Source: Hevea brasiliensis
Taxonomy: Eukaryota; Streptophyta; Magnoliopsida; Malpighiales; Euphorbiaceae
Length of the DNA stretch: 64,000 bases
Assembly: GCF_030052815.1 (NCBI RefSeq)
Contig: NC_079503.1
Location: forward strand, 44,248,735 to 44,312,734
Direction of reading: 5' to 3'
This document shows, one piece after another, positions 1 through 10,821 of this stretch. Each line of letters begins with the position of its first letter. Position 1 is the stretch's first letter. The notes under the pieces were generated by a model. That model was not told the origin of the DNA. It did no database searches and saw only the letters and a list, made by a program, of their open reading frames with translations. The translations under genes were made by a program, and so were the position numbers.

Positions 1-551
1 TATGCATATGTATCTCTGTAGTTTGAGCAACAGATGTATAAAATTGTAATAATATTATTTTTGAGATTTTGTGTTTGTAAATTAAATAGTGAATGTAAAT
101 TAAATATTTAAAATGCAATGTGCATGAGTTTATGAAATGTTTTGAGTTATTAATTTTTGATTTGAAATTTGGATTTTGAGTTGAAGTGTTGCCAGTGTTG
201 TTGATTTGAAGTTTGGTGGTTGCAAATGAAGTTGTGGTTGAGTAATATATTGGAAGTGTTTTTTTATTTTCAGGTTTTGAAGAACTGTTTTCTCAAATAC
301 AGACGGCACTCTGCCGAAATTTTTGTAAAAATTACGGAGATTTCAAATATCCAAAAATTTGATTTGTGTTTAGACTTTAAATAAAGGTTTTTAATAATTG
401 AAAAAAAATTTTACCCACCAATTCCATAATGAACGAAAATTGTTTTAAAATCCCTTGTAGTATATTTAATGGATTACCGGTAGGTGAAGTACGGTAATTC
501 ATTAGGTGTACTACGGGAACATATTACATCTTACGAGGAGTAGGTGTGACA
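1..551 (+). repeat. 5' LTR of element A (3' part only)
   Basis: Ends GTGTGACA at 551, followed by a primer-binding site. It aligns with few differences to 10270-10821. The last 100 bases hold the two terminal stems seen in sister LTRs: arms 457-479 and 492-514 pair over 23 positions if G.U pairs are allowed, around a 12-nt loop. A second stem lies in the last ~34 bases. Confidence 0.9.
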
Positions 552-558
552 TGTTTAG

Positions 559-571
559 TGGTATCAGAGCA
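559..571 (+). other. Primer-binding site, initiator tRNA-Met type (element A)
   Basis: TGGTATCAGAGCA lies 7 bases after the LTR end. This is the usual complement of the initiator tRNA-Met 3' end in plant LTR retrotransposons. Elements B and C have the same site at the same distance or within 1-2 bases of it. Confidence 0.9.
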
Positions 572-736
572 AAGGTTTTAAATAAATTTTGAACTATGAA
601 TTTGCAATATTTTGTTGGTAAATACAACTGCTCAAATGTTTGATATATATGACATATTTACATCATGAATATGCGCTAACGGAGGTCAACCTCCTTGTGT
701 TTGTTATCAGAGAGTAGAAAATTTCTGGAAAATGGA

Positions 737-2026
737 ATGGAAGAGGGAGATCATTCCGTAGAGCAATCTGTCGAGGCTGAGGCCCAAGGAGAAGCCCCAG
801 CACTCTAGAATGTGAGTGGGTTAGCCACTCCGGCTCCTCTACAAGCACTGTAGTTCCCTGCTCAGTTTGCACAGCAGATGGCTGCGTTCTTTCAACAAAT
901 GGTGGGAAATGTGCCACCTCAAGCATAGACACAAGCACTTGCAGCACAACCTCATCCTTTGGCTCGGCAATATGAGAAATTAATGAAATTTGGGGCTACA
1001 GAATTCAAAAGAACAGTGGATCCACTGGAAGCAGAACAGTGGTTAGAGAGGATGGAACGAGTTTTCAGAAAATTACAGTGTGCTGAAGAGTTGAAGTTTG
1101 AATATTCAGTATCACTTTTGCACGGGGATGCATATGAGTAGTGGAAGACCATCCCCTACAGTCTGGTAGAGCCACCAATCCTCACATGGGCAGACTTTTT
1201 AAGGGAATTTCGGCAAAAGTGGGTCCCTGATACTTATGTAGACATGAAGCTGCAAGAGTTTTTAAGTTTGAAGCAAGGGGATAGAACTATAGCAGAGTAT
1301 GAGTGGGACTTTTCAAGGCTAAGCCATTATGCTGGAAGCTTAGTCACCAACCCCAAAGACCGGTGTAAGAGATTTGAGGCTGGGTTGAGGCCTAGCTTGA
1401 GAATGCAAGTGGTGGGGTTCCGACACCAGAATTTTTCTGAATTGATTTCACAAGCCCTGGAACTGGAAAGGATAGAATCAAAATGGGCAGTAAAAAAGAG
1501 TACACAAGAGAAAGAAAAAACTGAAAATGTTACTGGCCAAGCTATTGAGAGTGGCTTTGGGAAAAGAAAACATTTTGGAGGGTCTAGCTCGCGCCAATCA
1601 GGTAGAGGTAGATCTTCTGGACAGAAACCATCCCAATCCGATCAACAAACTCAATAGACACGCAGAAAAACACTGTTGGATCGACTTTGCGAGACTTGTG
1701 GTAAACCACATAGTGGAGTATGTTATAGAGCTGTAGGAGCATGTTTCAATTGTGGAGGGACTGGTCATTTTGCTAAGGATTGTATAAGTCCACGCCGTTA
1801 TGGATCATTTACCACGTCAAAAGGATCAGCTCAAGTTTCTACCCCGAAGAGTTCACCAGCAGTTGGTAGAGGCGAAGGCAAAGGTAGGGGTAGTATGCTT
1901 GGCAGTCGGAATACTGTAAATCAACCAGGACAAGGTAATGCTCCAGTGAGAGTATACACTATGCGACAGAAGGACGAGGATGAAACTTCTGACATGGTTC
2001 CTGGTATTTTTTTGATTCTTGACTAA
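737..2026 (+). pseudogene. gag: gag pseudogene of element A
   Basis: One reading frame runs from ATG 737 to 2026, broken only by in-frame TAG codons at 806, 851, 926, 1139 and 1655; no frameshift is needed. The protein would be the capsid/nucleocapsid precursor that packages element RNA. Visible parts: an acidic Gln/Pro-rich N-terminus, the retrotransposon gag core (about 959-1500, with the motif RCKRFEAGLRPS), a basic Ser/Gly/Gln-rich linker, and a CCHC zinc knuckle CFNCGGTGHFAKDC at 1742-1783. It is closely related to the gag of element B. The ATG was chosen because the frame upstream is not similar to B and translation aligns from MEEGDHS. The frame stops just where a protease should begin. 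Confidence 0.85.
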
Positions 2027-3120
2027 GATATGAATATGTATAAAAAAATATCAATTTTGATATATTAGTGACTAGTCTTTTTAAAATTAATTTTGGAAGA
2101 GTTTATCAGTGAAAAGTATTTGCTAGCACACAAGAAATTGTAAAATTAATTAGTAAGCCTAATTATGTAAGGAAAGAGAACCTAAAAGTAAGTTATAGTA
2201 ATATAGCTACCTTAGATGTGGGTAAGGGTATTACTGCTGATAGATGTCAGTGGGTACCATAATCAACATAAGTTCAAGATATTAGTGAATTTAAAAGAAA
2301 AAAGATATAGGGAAGTTTGTTCTATTGGGATGTATCGTAGTAACTATGCAATATTCTTGATGTTTGTACTGTAAGCTGCAGATTACAGTACTGACTTGGG
2401 ATTTATTGTGCAGAGCTACGTACTACCCAATAGTACACAAGAATAAGAATAGTTGCAAACGGCATCTGTTTTGGTACAGTTATGATAAGATAAAGTTTTC
2501 TTATTGGAAAGGAGTTTGAAAATCCTAACTTGGGATTTAAAACTCTAAAGTTAGAATATTGAAAGGTTATAGTTCAGTACAAAAGAAAATAATGACTACA
2601 CATCAGTGCAAAATAAGCTATAGAATATCGATAGATAAAATTAAATAGAACAGTAAGAAATAAGAAAAATACTAGATGAGGAATTGCCACCAAGGCAAGC
2701 AATTTACTTAAGATGCGTAACGATATTTCGAATTATTTTATCAAGAAAGAAATAAGTTAAATCAAAGAAAACAAGATAATGCAAAATGTAACATAGGCCT
2801 TGGTCATAAATAGAGATGGTAAGATAATGGTTATGGACCTATGGCCAAGAAAGAAAAGACTACAAAAGAAAATAATTGCTAAAACAACAATAAGAAAAGA
2901 CTAAAATATTCTAAACTAAACTAAAGGTTACATCAAATGATTAAGAGATTTGATAAGAAAAGAGTAAAACTAAGTTCTCATCCATAGGATCATGCGAGGT
3001 CCTAGAAAAGCATATCCACTAGCACACGGATTTGCTTACCTCTAAAATTGAAATGAAATTGAATCTAACTTATGACAGAAGCTCATAAGAAACTTGGCAC
3101 ACGAGGTGAGCAATCGATGA
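2027..3120. other. AT-rich stretch of element A with no recognisable pol
   Basis: Between gag and the pol 3' remnant there should be about 3.5 kb of protease, reverse transcriptase, RNase H and integrase. Instead there are about 1.1 kb of AT-rich sequence with no long frame. I could not match it to elements B or C apart from a doubtful first ~60 bases. It is either very decayed or a replacement, as in non-autonomous gag-only elements. Confidence 0.6.
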
Positions 3121-3262
3121 GTAAATAGTATTGGTTAAAGTGCTAAGGACCATCATTCAGGCTAGGAAGCTATTTAGGAGCGTGAATAGGACATGAGGAG
3201 ATAGCACCCACAACTGTTCAGAGACTGATACCCGGTAAAATTTTGAGGACGAAATTATTTTA
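3121..3262 (+). pseudogene. Remnant of pol 3' end (chromodomain tail) of element A
   Basis: Matches the last ~100 bp of element B pol (about 49005-49140) almost base for base, including the stretch around ACCATCATTCAGGC and the ACACCCACAGCTGTTCAGA-like end (AGCACCCACAACTG here). It is followed by the TTGAGGACGAAATT motif that in B and C precedes the polypurine tract. In those elements this stretch encodes the end of the chromodomain and the pol C-terminus. No open frame remains here. Confidence 0.75.
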
Positions 3263-3263
3263 A

Positions 3264-3281
3264 GGGGGGGGGGGGGGGAGA
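3264..3281 (+). other. Polypurine tract of element A
   Basis: A run of 15 G followed by AGA, directly before the 3' LTR start at 3284; this is where plus-strand priming occurs. Element B has seven G at the same place. The long homopolymer may be an expansion or an assembly error. Confidence 0.8.
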
Positions 3282-3283
3282 AT

Positions 3284-3335
3284 TGTAACACCTCTATTTG
3301 TATAGTTAGGTATATTTCACTATTCCGGTGACTGG
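3284..3335 (+). repeat. 3' LTR of element A, first 52 bp
   Basis: Starts TGTAACACC after the polypurine tract and stops at ACTGG (3331-3335), where a second LTR of the same family begins. The sequence resumes at 7021 with the duplicated ACTGG. Together the two parts give an LTR of about 3.85 kb. Confidence 0.9.
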
Positions 3336-6300
3336 TGTAACACCCCCGTTTGCATAGCCTGGTATATTTCACTGTTCCGGTGACCGGTGTCAGTCCGGAC
3401 AATTATTGGGATTAGGGCCACACTTAAGACAACTTGAGAAGCCATAAATACAAATAATTAGTAATGTTTAATTAGTTGACTATAAATAAGAAAAAAGAAC
3501 ATAAGAGGTTAAACGAGCTGAGAGTCACAGCGATGAGTGACCTCCTCGGGAACGACTGTGAAGTCATTTTAAACTCAAATTTCGAACCGTAAAAAGTGAC
3601 GCTGCGGTCCTTAGGACCCTTATGAACACAGTGGAGAAGAGAAAATCACGAAAAAGAACTGTTAAGTCAGTCAAATAATTAAGTCAGGGAGCCGGAAGAA
3701 ATATTGGATTATTTGCAAACCGGGATGAACCGGCGAGGGGCAATTTGGTCAATTGATCCCGAGAGCTGACTCCTGACCTAACTGTCAAATAAAATCGGAG
3801 AAAAAAAAATTTCGGAATCGACAATAGAATTAAAGAACTAATAGAAAAATAAATAGAAAAAAAAAAAAAGGAAAAGGAAAGAGATTGGAAAAGTCAAAGT
3901 TGATGACATCACTAATGATGTCCATAAACAAATTTGTTAAATATTTATTAAAATTCATATTTATGGTCTTCCAAAGCAAAAACGTGTAAAGGAAAAACAA
4001 AAGAAAACAAAATAGAAAATCTCTTCTTCTTTCATCTTCCTTGCCGCCCCATTTTCCTCCCAAGTTCCTCCATGAGTGGTCTTCCATGTAAGCTTACTTT
4101 TAAGCTTAATTTTCTTCACTTAATTCAAATAACTCCCTTAAAAACCTCCCTAGAGCTTATTGTTACAACTTGAGAAGAGGATTACAAGAAGAAAGAAGAG
4201 TTAAAGATATGGTTTTGAAGCTTTAACAAAGGGTTAGTATGTTAAATTGTTACTTTTCCATTCAAATGCATGTTTAGGTAATTAAGTGAGCTAATAACTT
4301 GATTTAAATGAAACAAATATGGGGAAAGAATTAAATTGAAATTTTGGGCAGCTTGATAGGAGTATGATTTACATGAAATTGATGCATTAGAATGAGTTTA
4401 AAAGCTTTGATTAGTTGAATGGTTAAGGTTAAGTGCACTAGTTATGGTTAAATGCAAGAGTTAGTGAGTTTAGGGTTTCAATGCAAGGGTTTATGAACCA
4501 AAAATTGGAGAAATGCATAAATGGCATATTTGACCTATTGTGAAATGAAATAATGATCAATTAGGACCAAATAAATTGTATGGGAATGGTGGAAAATTTA
4601 GCTAAATTCGTAGGTCAATGGTCATGCTGCTGGCAGCATGACCAAACCCACTTTGAAGGACCAAAACTCAAATTTTACAAGTCCAATTGGTATGCCACCA
4701 ATTGGAGATGAAAATAGACATAAAAGAGCACAATTTTCATTAAGGAACCATGGCCAAAAACTGACCAAAACTTGGTGAAACAATTGACCAAAGTGAATTG
4801 ATAGCAGGCTGCCCTGCACCAAAACTGACCAAATGAACAGTAACCATTCATTTGGTCATAACTCGAGTTAGACAGGTCAAATTGACCTGAAATTTGGCCA
4901 GGGGTTAGAGGGCATATAGATATAAAACTTTCATGAAGAACATCACCCCAAATTATGCCATTAACCCTTTCAAATAATTGAGCAAAGTTAGGGTACCAAA
5001 CCTGCACCTCTGCAGAAATTTCATTGAGCAGCAATGTTTGGATGGCTATAACTCCCTCTAGAAAACTCGGATTTAGGCGATTCTTGAACCGATGGAAACC
5101 TAAGACATAGTAGAACATTTCATATGAAGAAAGTTAGACCAAATTATGAACTTAACTTAATCAAATTACTGACCAAAGTTGGACCAAAATCTGCCAGAAC
5201 CCAAAAATGCAGTATAAACAGTGCACGTAAATAGTAAACTTATTTTGGCCATAACTTGAGCTACAAAACTCCGATTGAGGTGATCCAAACATGAGAATAC
5301 ACTTAAGACAATAAGGAACATTTTCTATGAAGGAAGTTTTGTCAAATTCCAAAAGTAGATCGACCAATGGAATAGTGCAACTTCGGAGCACAAAACCGAA
5401 AATTGGCAATTTTGCCAAAATGACCTATGCTTTGAAAAAGTGACCAAAACCAACAAGTTTAATGAACAAAATGTGGTATGTGGGTGAAGTTGGAGTTCCC
5501 ATACCTATTAATCCTTAGAAAGTCAATTATTTGACTTAAATAGTGCAGTGAATAGTAACCCGAAACACAAAATTTCGAGAACGTCGAATTTAACACGTTA
5601 GAAATAGGTAAATGCGAAGTTAAAATTTATCTTGGGATTTATGTTAAGTTCTAGTACTGAAACATTGTAAAATTTTATGTTTCAGTTGAAAAGAATATCA
5701 GGAAGGAACCCGAGGAAACGAGTCGAGGCTAAGGGACGACTCGCTTGAGGTTTGTGCACAATAAACCCTATTTAAGCATTTTATCCTTGAAAAATTGATT
5801 TATTACGTATTATGAATTTATGAACTTTTGTGTTGCCACCTTGTGATCAAATTGTAACTTTGGAAATGGATTTGATTTTTGTATGCAATATTTGAATGAA
5901 ATGTTTGAAACGAATTTTTGATTCACACTTAGCATGACAATTACTTATTATTCCTCCTTCATTTATGGGATTGAGATCGTTTATTTTCCTCCCTCTCTGG
6001 CTTGCCAGTTGAGGTTGTAGATCAGATGAGTACTCATTAGCTAGCTAGCCACCTCCCTCATTGGTTTCGATTAATGGGGTTGAGATTGTTTTGTCGTGGT
6101 GTACAACACGGCATTGATTGGAAATTTTGTGTCATGGCTTAAGTTGTGTATGACTTTGGCAACACTGTGTTTATGCAATTGTTTGACTAAACTGTTGTTT
6201 AATATATTATTTGACAAAATGAGTTGTTATGAGCTTGATATTGTAAAATGAGATTGTGAAGTATTCAAATTATGTTTCACCAATAAATGATTTATGTATC

Positions 6301-7020
6301 GCATTTTAAATCTTTATTGTGCACCACTGAGTATGTTTATACTTAGTGATAGTTTAATTTACTGTCGCAGATAAAAGCAAGGAGAAAGCAGCAGAGTGAG
6401 CTGCGGGATTGACAAGATCTTTTTGATCCCTTTTTGTACGGGTATTGTTTTATACCCTTATGGTTATTTTGATGTAAATACTGTAATGTCATAAGTATCA
6501 ATGTAAATTGAGCAGTTGTAAATAAACTATAATAATATTATTTTAGATTTTCTTCTGTAAATTTGATATTTGTACATATGGATTTTCTGCCTTATGTTTT
6601 GTGAATGGAATTATTGAACATACTGAGTTGACAAATTTGACTTGGATTGTGAAACTGTTTTGAAATGGATTGACTTGAGTTGAATTGTGAATTATTGGAG
6701 GTTGGGAGTTGTAAAATAGTTTTGGAAGTGCTTTTTACAGGTATTTGAAGAACTGGTTTCTCAAAATACAGAGGGAACTCTGTCAAAATTTTTATAAAAT
6801 TTGCGACAAAATTTGAATGGACAAAAATTTTTACTAGTATTTAAACTTTGAATAAATGGTTTTTAATTCTTACCAAAATGCTCACCACTTCCAAAATGTA
6901 AGAAAATTGTTTTAAAATCCCTTGTAGGGTACTTAATGAGTTATCGGTAGGTGAAGTTCGGTAGTTCATTAAGTATTCTACGGGAGCATGTTATGCCTTA
7001 CTGAGGGGTAAGGTGTGACA
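3336..7020 (+). mobile_element. Solo LTR, subfamily A, inserted in the 3' LTR of element A
   Basis: A single 3685-bp LTR, TGTAACACCC to GTGTGACA, flanked by direct repeats ACTGG (3331-3335 and 7021-7025), with no internal region: the product of LTR-LTR recombination. Marks inside: donor-like GTTAGT 4233-4238; acceptor-like TTTCAG ending 5685; donor AGGTTTGT at 5750; GTCGCAG ending 6370. A hairpin CTGAGTAT/ATACTTAG lies at 6327-6346. Terminal stems lie at 6924-6946 with 6959-6981 and at 6990-7001 with 7008-7019. Four copies of a ~195-bp module start near 4670, 4860, 5050 and 5250. The stretch encodes no protein; its apparent frames are chance. Confidence 0.95.
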
Positions 7021-10000
7021 ACTGGAGTCGGTTCGGACAATTAAGGGGATTAGGACCACACTTAAGACAACTAGATAAGCTATAAATACAAATAATTAGT
7101 AATTGCCAATTAGTTGAGTATAAATAAGAAAAACGGAACACAAGAAGTTAAACGAGTCGAGAGTCACAGTGATGGGTGACCTTCTCGGGAACGACTGCGA
7201 AGTCGTTTTAAACTCAAATTTCAAACCGTAAAATGTGACGCCGCAGTCCTTAGGACCCTTATGAACACAGTGGAAAAGAGAAGATCACGAAAAAGAACTG
7301 TTAACCAGTCAAATAATTAGGTCAGGGAGCCGGAAGAAATATGGAATTAATTGCAAACTGGGATGAACCGGCGAGGGGCAATTTGGTCAATTGACCCCGA
7401 GAGCTGACTTCTGACCTAACTGTTAAATAAAATCGGAGAAAAGAAAATTTCGGAATCGAGAATTAAATTAAAGAACCAATAAAAAATTTTAAAAAAAAAG
7501 AGAAAATAGAAAAGTCAAAAGGTGATGACATCATGCATGACCTCATGCATGATGCCATAAAGAATAAAATTAATTTATTTACTTATTTGGATTTTTGGTC
7601 TTCCTAAAGAGATAAAAGACAAAATAAAAGAAAAGAGAAAAAAATCATTCTTCTTCTTCAAATAAAAAAACGTCCATCTTTTTTCTCTCTTTTTTCTCCT
7701 TAGTTTCCTCCATAGCCATGAAATTCAAGCTTTTAAAGCTTGAATCAACCCCAAAAATTCCCCAAAAATTCCACTAAATTATGATTAAGCTTTGTTTGGG
7801 CTACTAGAAGAGGAGATTGAAGAAGCAAGAAAGAAGAAAAAAGGGAAGAAAATTAGTGATTGGAAAATCAAACAAAGGTTAGTATGTAAATTTGAATTCT
7901 TTTGTTAAATTTCTATGTTCTTAGTTTAATTAACTTAGAAAGTAACTTAAAATGAAACAAAAATAATTGTGAGGGACCAAAGCTAAATTTAGGCCAGCTA
8001 GGGTTTGATGTGTGTATGCATGAATTTGATTGAATTCAATATGTATGGAAGCTTAATTGAGTGATGGAGTGATGTTAGTATGATTTTAATTGGTTAAATG
8101 CAACAAAATTAGTGAGTTAGGGTTTTGAACATTACGGTTTAGAGACAAAAAATGTGAGAAACTTGTAAATGGTGTCTTTGACCTAATGTGAAGTGAGAAA
8201 TGGTCATTTGTGACCTAATTAAGTGTGTTAGATGTGTTGAAATTAAAAGCCAATTCGGATTGGATAAGGTCATGTTGCTGCAGCAAGACAAAAATCAATT
8301 TTGAGGGACTAAAAATGAAATTTTACAAGTCCAATGGATATGGGACCAATTGGGGATGAAAATAGGCGCTAAATGACATAATTTTCATTTAGGAAGCATG
8401 CCCAAAAAGTGAATAAAACCTAGTGAACAAATTGATCAAAGTCGAAAAATCGTAGGCTGCCCTGCACAAACTTACTAAATGAACATTATTTGTTCATTTG
8501 GTCATAACTCGAGCTAGGCAGGTCAAAATGACCTGAAATTTTACCAGTAGTTAGATGAGATATAGATCTAAAACTTTCATGAAGAACACAAATCCAAATT
8601 ATGCCATTAACCCAATCAAATTATTGAGCAAAGTTGAGTTACTGAATCTGCAAAACTACAGAATCGCCATATGAGCAGTAAAGTTTTAATGGCTACAACT
8701 CTGTCTAGAAAACTCTGATTTAGGTGATTCTTGAACTGATGGAAACCTAAGGCATATTAGAACATTTCATATGAAGAAAATCAGACCAAATTATGGACTT
8801 AACTTGGTCAAATTGCTGAACGAAGTTGGATCAATAAATCTACAGAACTAAATTCTGTAGCATGAATAGTAAACGTAAATTGCATATAACTTGAGCTACA
8901 AAACTCCAATTGGAGTGATTCAAAAAGGAGAATAAACTTAAGACAACAAGGAACATTTTCTATGAAGGAAGTTTTTCCAAATTCCAATAGTAAAATGACC
9001 AATGGAACAGTGCAACCGAGACATTAAAAACTAAAAATTGATAATTTTGCCTAAAAGACTTAAGTGTTGAGAAAATGACCAAAACCAACAAGTTTAGTGA
9101 CCAAAATGTGGTATATGGGTGAAGTTAGAATTCCTATACCTATTAAGCCTTAGAAAGTCAATAATTTGACTTGAATAGTGTAGTAAATAGTAACCAAAAC
9201 ACAAAATTTCAAGAACGTCGAATTTAACACGTTAGAGCTAGGTAAAAGTGAAGTTAAATTTATTTTTGGATTTATGCTAAGTTATGGTACTGAAACACTG
9301 TAAAACTGTGTGTTTCAGCTGAAAAAAGACTTGGAAGCTCTGAGAGACTGAGTCAAGGCCTAGAGGCGACTCACGTCAGGTTTGTGCACAAAAATTTATA
9401 AATTACAGTTTCACAATGAAAATTGATTTGTTATACATTGTGAATATGTTTTATTCATTATGAATTTCGAAAATGTTGTGTTGCCTATTTTACAATGGAA
9501 ATTTGAAATGAAAATTATTTATTGATTTGTAAGGAATATTTGAACAATATGGTTTTGAATTTAGTTATGGCTTTGGAAATTTTATTTGAGAATTTGTGTG
9601 TTGCCTACTTTGGAAATGGAGATTTGAAATGAAGCTTGTTTAATTGTTGCATCAATTATAATTGAACATCATATTTTTAAATCAATTTAATTCACACTTG
9701 GCATGGCAATATTAATATGTTCCTCATCCACTTGTGGGTTGAGTTTGACATTTGATCAATTTCCTCCCTCTCTGGCTTCCCAGTCTGAGGGGCGAGTTTG
9801 GATGAATACTCATTAGTTAGCTAGCCACCTCCCTCATTGATTTCAATTAGTGAGGGTGTTTGCCTTGTCGTGATGTACACACGGCATGTTTGGAAATTTT
9901 GTGTCATGGCCTAAGTTGTGTTATTGATTGGCAATACTATCTTTATTGAATTATTTGATCAAAATTGTGTTGTGTTAAGCTTTGAAAATTATGATTTGTT

Positions 10001-10821
10001 ATAAATGTGATTTGAAAATTTGAAATATGATTGTGAAATATTTGAATTATGAATTTTTCATTAATGTTTTAAATTATACATTTTACGTTTTATTGTGCAC
10101 CACTGAGTATCTTTATACTCAGCGATAGCTTTAACTTGCTGTCGCAGATAGAGAAAAGGACATAGCAGTAGAGTGAGCTGCTACAGTCAGAGAGGAGCAC
10201 GGTTGAAGAAATTCTATACGGGTATTGTCTATAACCTAGTCCTTTAGTTTGATGTAAATATGATAGTATGCGTATGTATCTCTGTAGTTTGAGCAGTTGT
10301 ACAGATAAAATTGTAATAATATTATTTTTGAGATTTTGTGTTTGTAAATTAAATAGTGAATGTAAATTAAATATTTAAAATGCAATGTGCATGAGTTTAT
10401 GAAATGTTTTGAGTTATTAATTTTTTATTTAAAATTTGGATTTTGAGTTGAAGTGTTGCCAATGTTGTTGATTTGATGTTTGGTGGTTGCAAATGAAGTT
10501 GTGATTGAGTAATATATTGGAAGTGTTTTTTTTATTTTCAGGTTTTGAAGAACTATTTTCTCAAAATACAAATGGCACTCTGCCGAAATTTTTGTAAAAA
10601 TTACGGAGATTTCAAATATCCAAAAATTTGATTTATGTTTGGACTTTAAATAAAGGTTTTTAATAATTGAAAAAAATTTTTACCCACCAATTCCATAATG
10701 AACGAAAATTGTTTTAAAATCCCTTGTAGTATATTTAATGGGTTACCAGTAGGTGAAGTACGGTAATTCATTAGGTGTACTATAGGAACATGTTACATCT
10801 TACGAGGAGTAGGGTGTGACA
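7021..10821 (+). repeat. 3' LTR of element A, remainder
   Basis: Begins with the second ACTGG copy (7021-7025), then continues the LTR interrupted at 3335, and ends GTGTGACA at 10821. Internal marks at the same relative places as in sister LTRs: donor-like GTTAGT 7878-7883; acceptor TTTCAG ending 9318; donor GTTTGT 9380-9385; GTCGCAG ending 10147. The hairpin CTGAGTAT/ATACTCAG is at 10103-10122. Terminal stems are 10726-10748 with 10761-10783, and 10790-10820. No gene is present. Confidence 0.9.

Larger units (their letters stand above)
1..10821 (+). mobile_element. Element A: gag-only Ty3/gypsy retrotransposon, 5' end outside window
   Basis: Order seen: 5' LTR tail, tRNA-Met primer site, gag pseudogene, AT-rich stretch without pol, remnant of the pol 3' end, polypurine tract, 3' LTR. 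The tail at 1-551 matches 10270-10821 closely, as expected for paired LTRs. The 3' LTR is split by a solo LTR at 3336-7020. The element ends at 10821 against a copia-type LTR fragment, so it probably inserted into that fragment; the 5 bp after it are GTCAC, but the left flank needed to confirm the TSD is outside the window. Assignment to Ty3/gypsy chromoviruses rests on similarity of gag, the pol remnant and the LTR to elements B and C. Confidence 0.85.

Noticed and set aside
559..571. tRNA-Met-like matches (also 33417, 37144, 54320)
   Set aside because: Only 12-13 bases matching the tRNA 3' end, placed right after LTR ends or viral leaders: primer sites, not tRNA genes.
3284..3360. Tandem duplication of the LTR start (TGTAACACC at 3284 and 3336)
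   Set aside because: Explained by a solo LTR with an ACTGG duplication inserted 52 bp into the outer LTR.
4675..5118. 147-codon minus-strand frame and similar frames at 5418-5161, 25932-25714, 31876-31673, 35591-35349, 43398-43201
   Set aside because: All fall in the ~195-bp LTR modules on the antisense strand. They differ in frame and length between sister LTRs and show no codon-like conservation.
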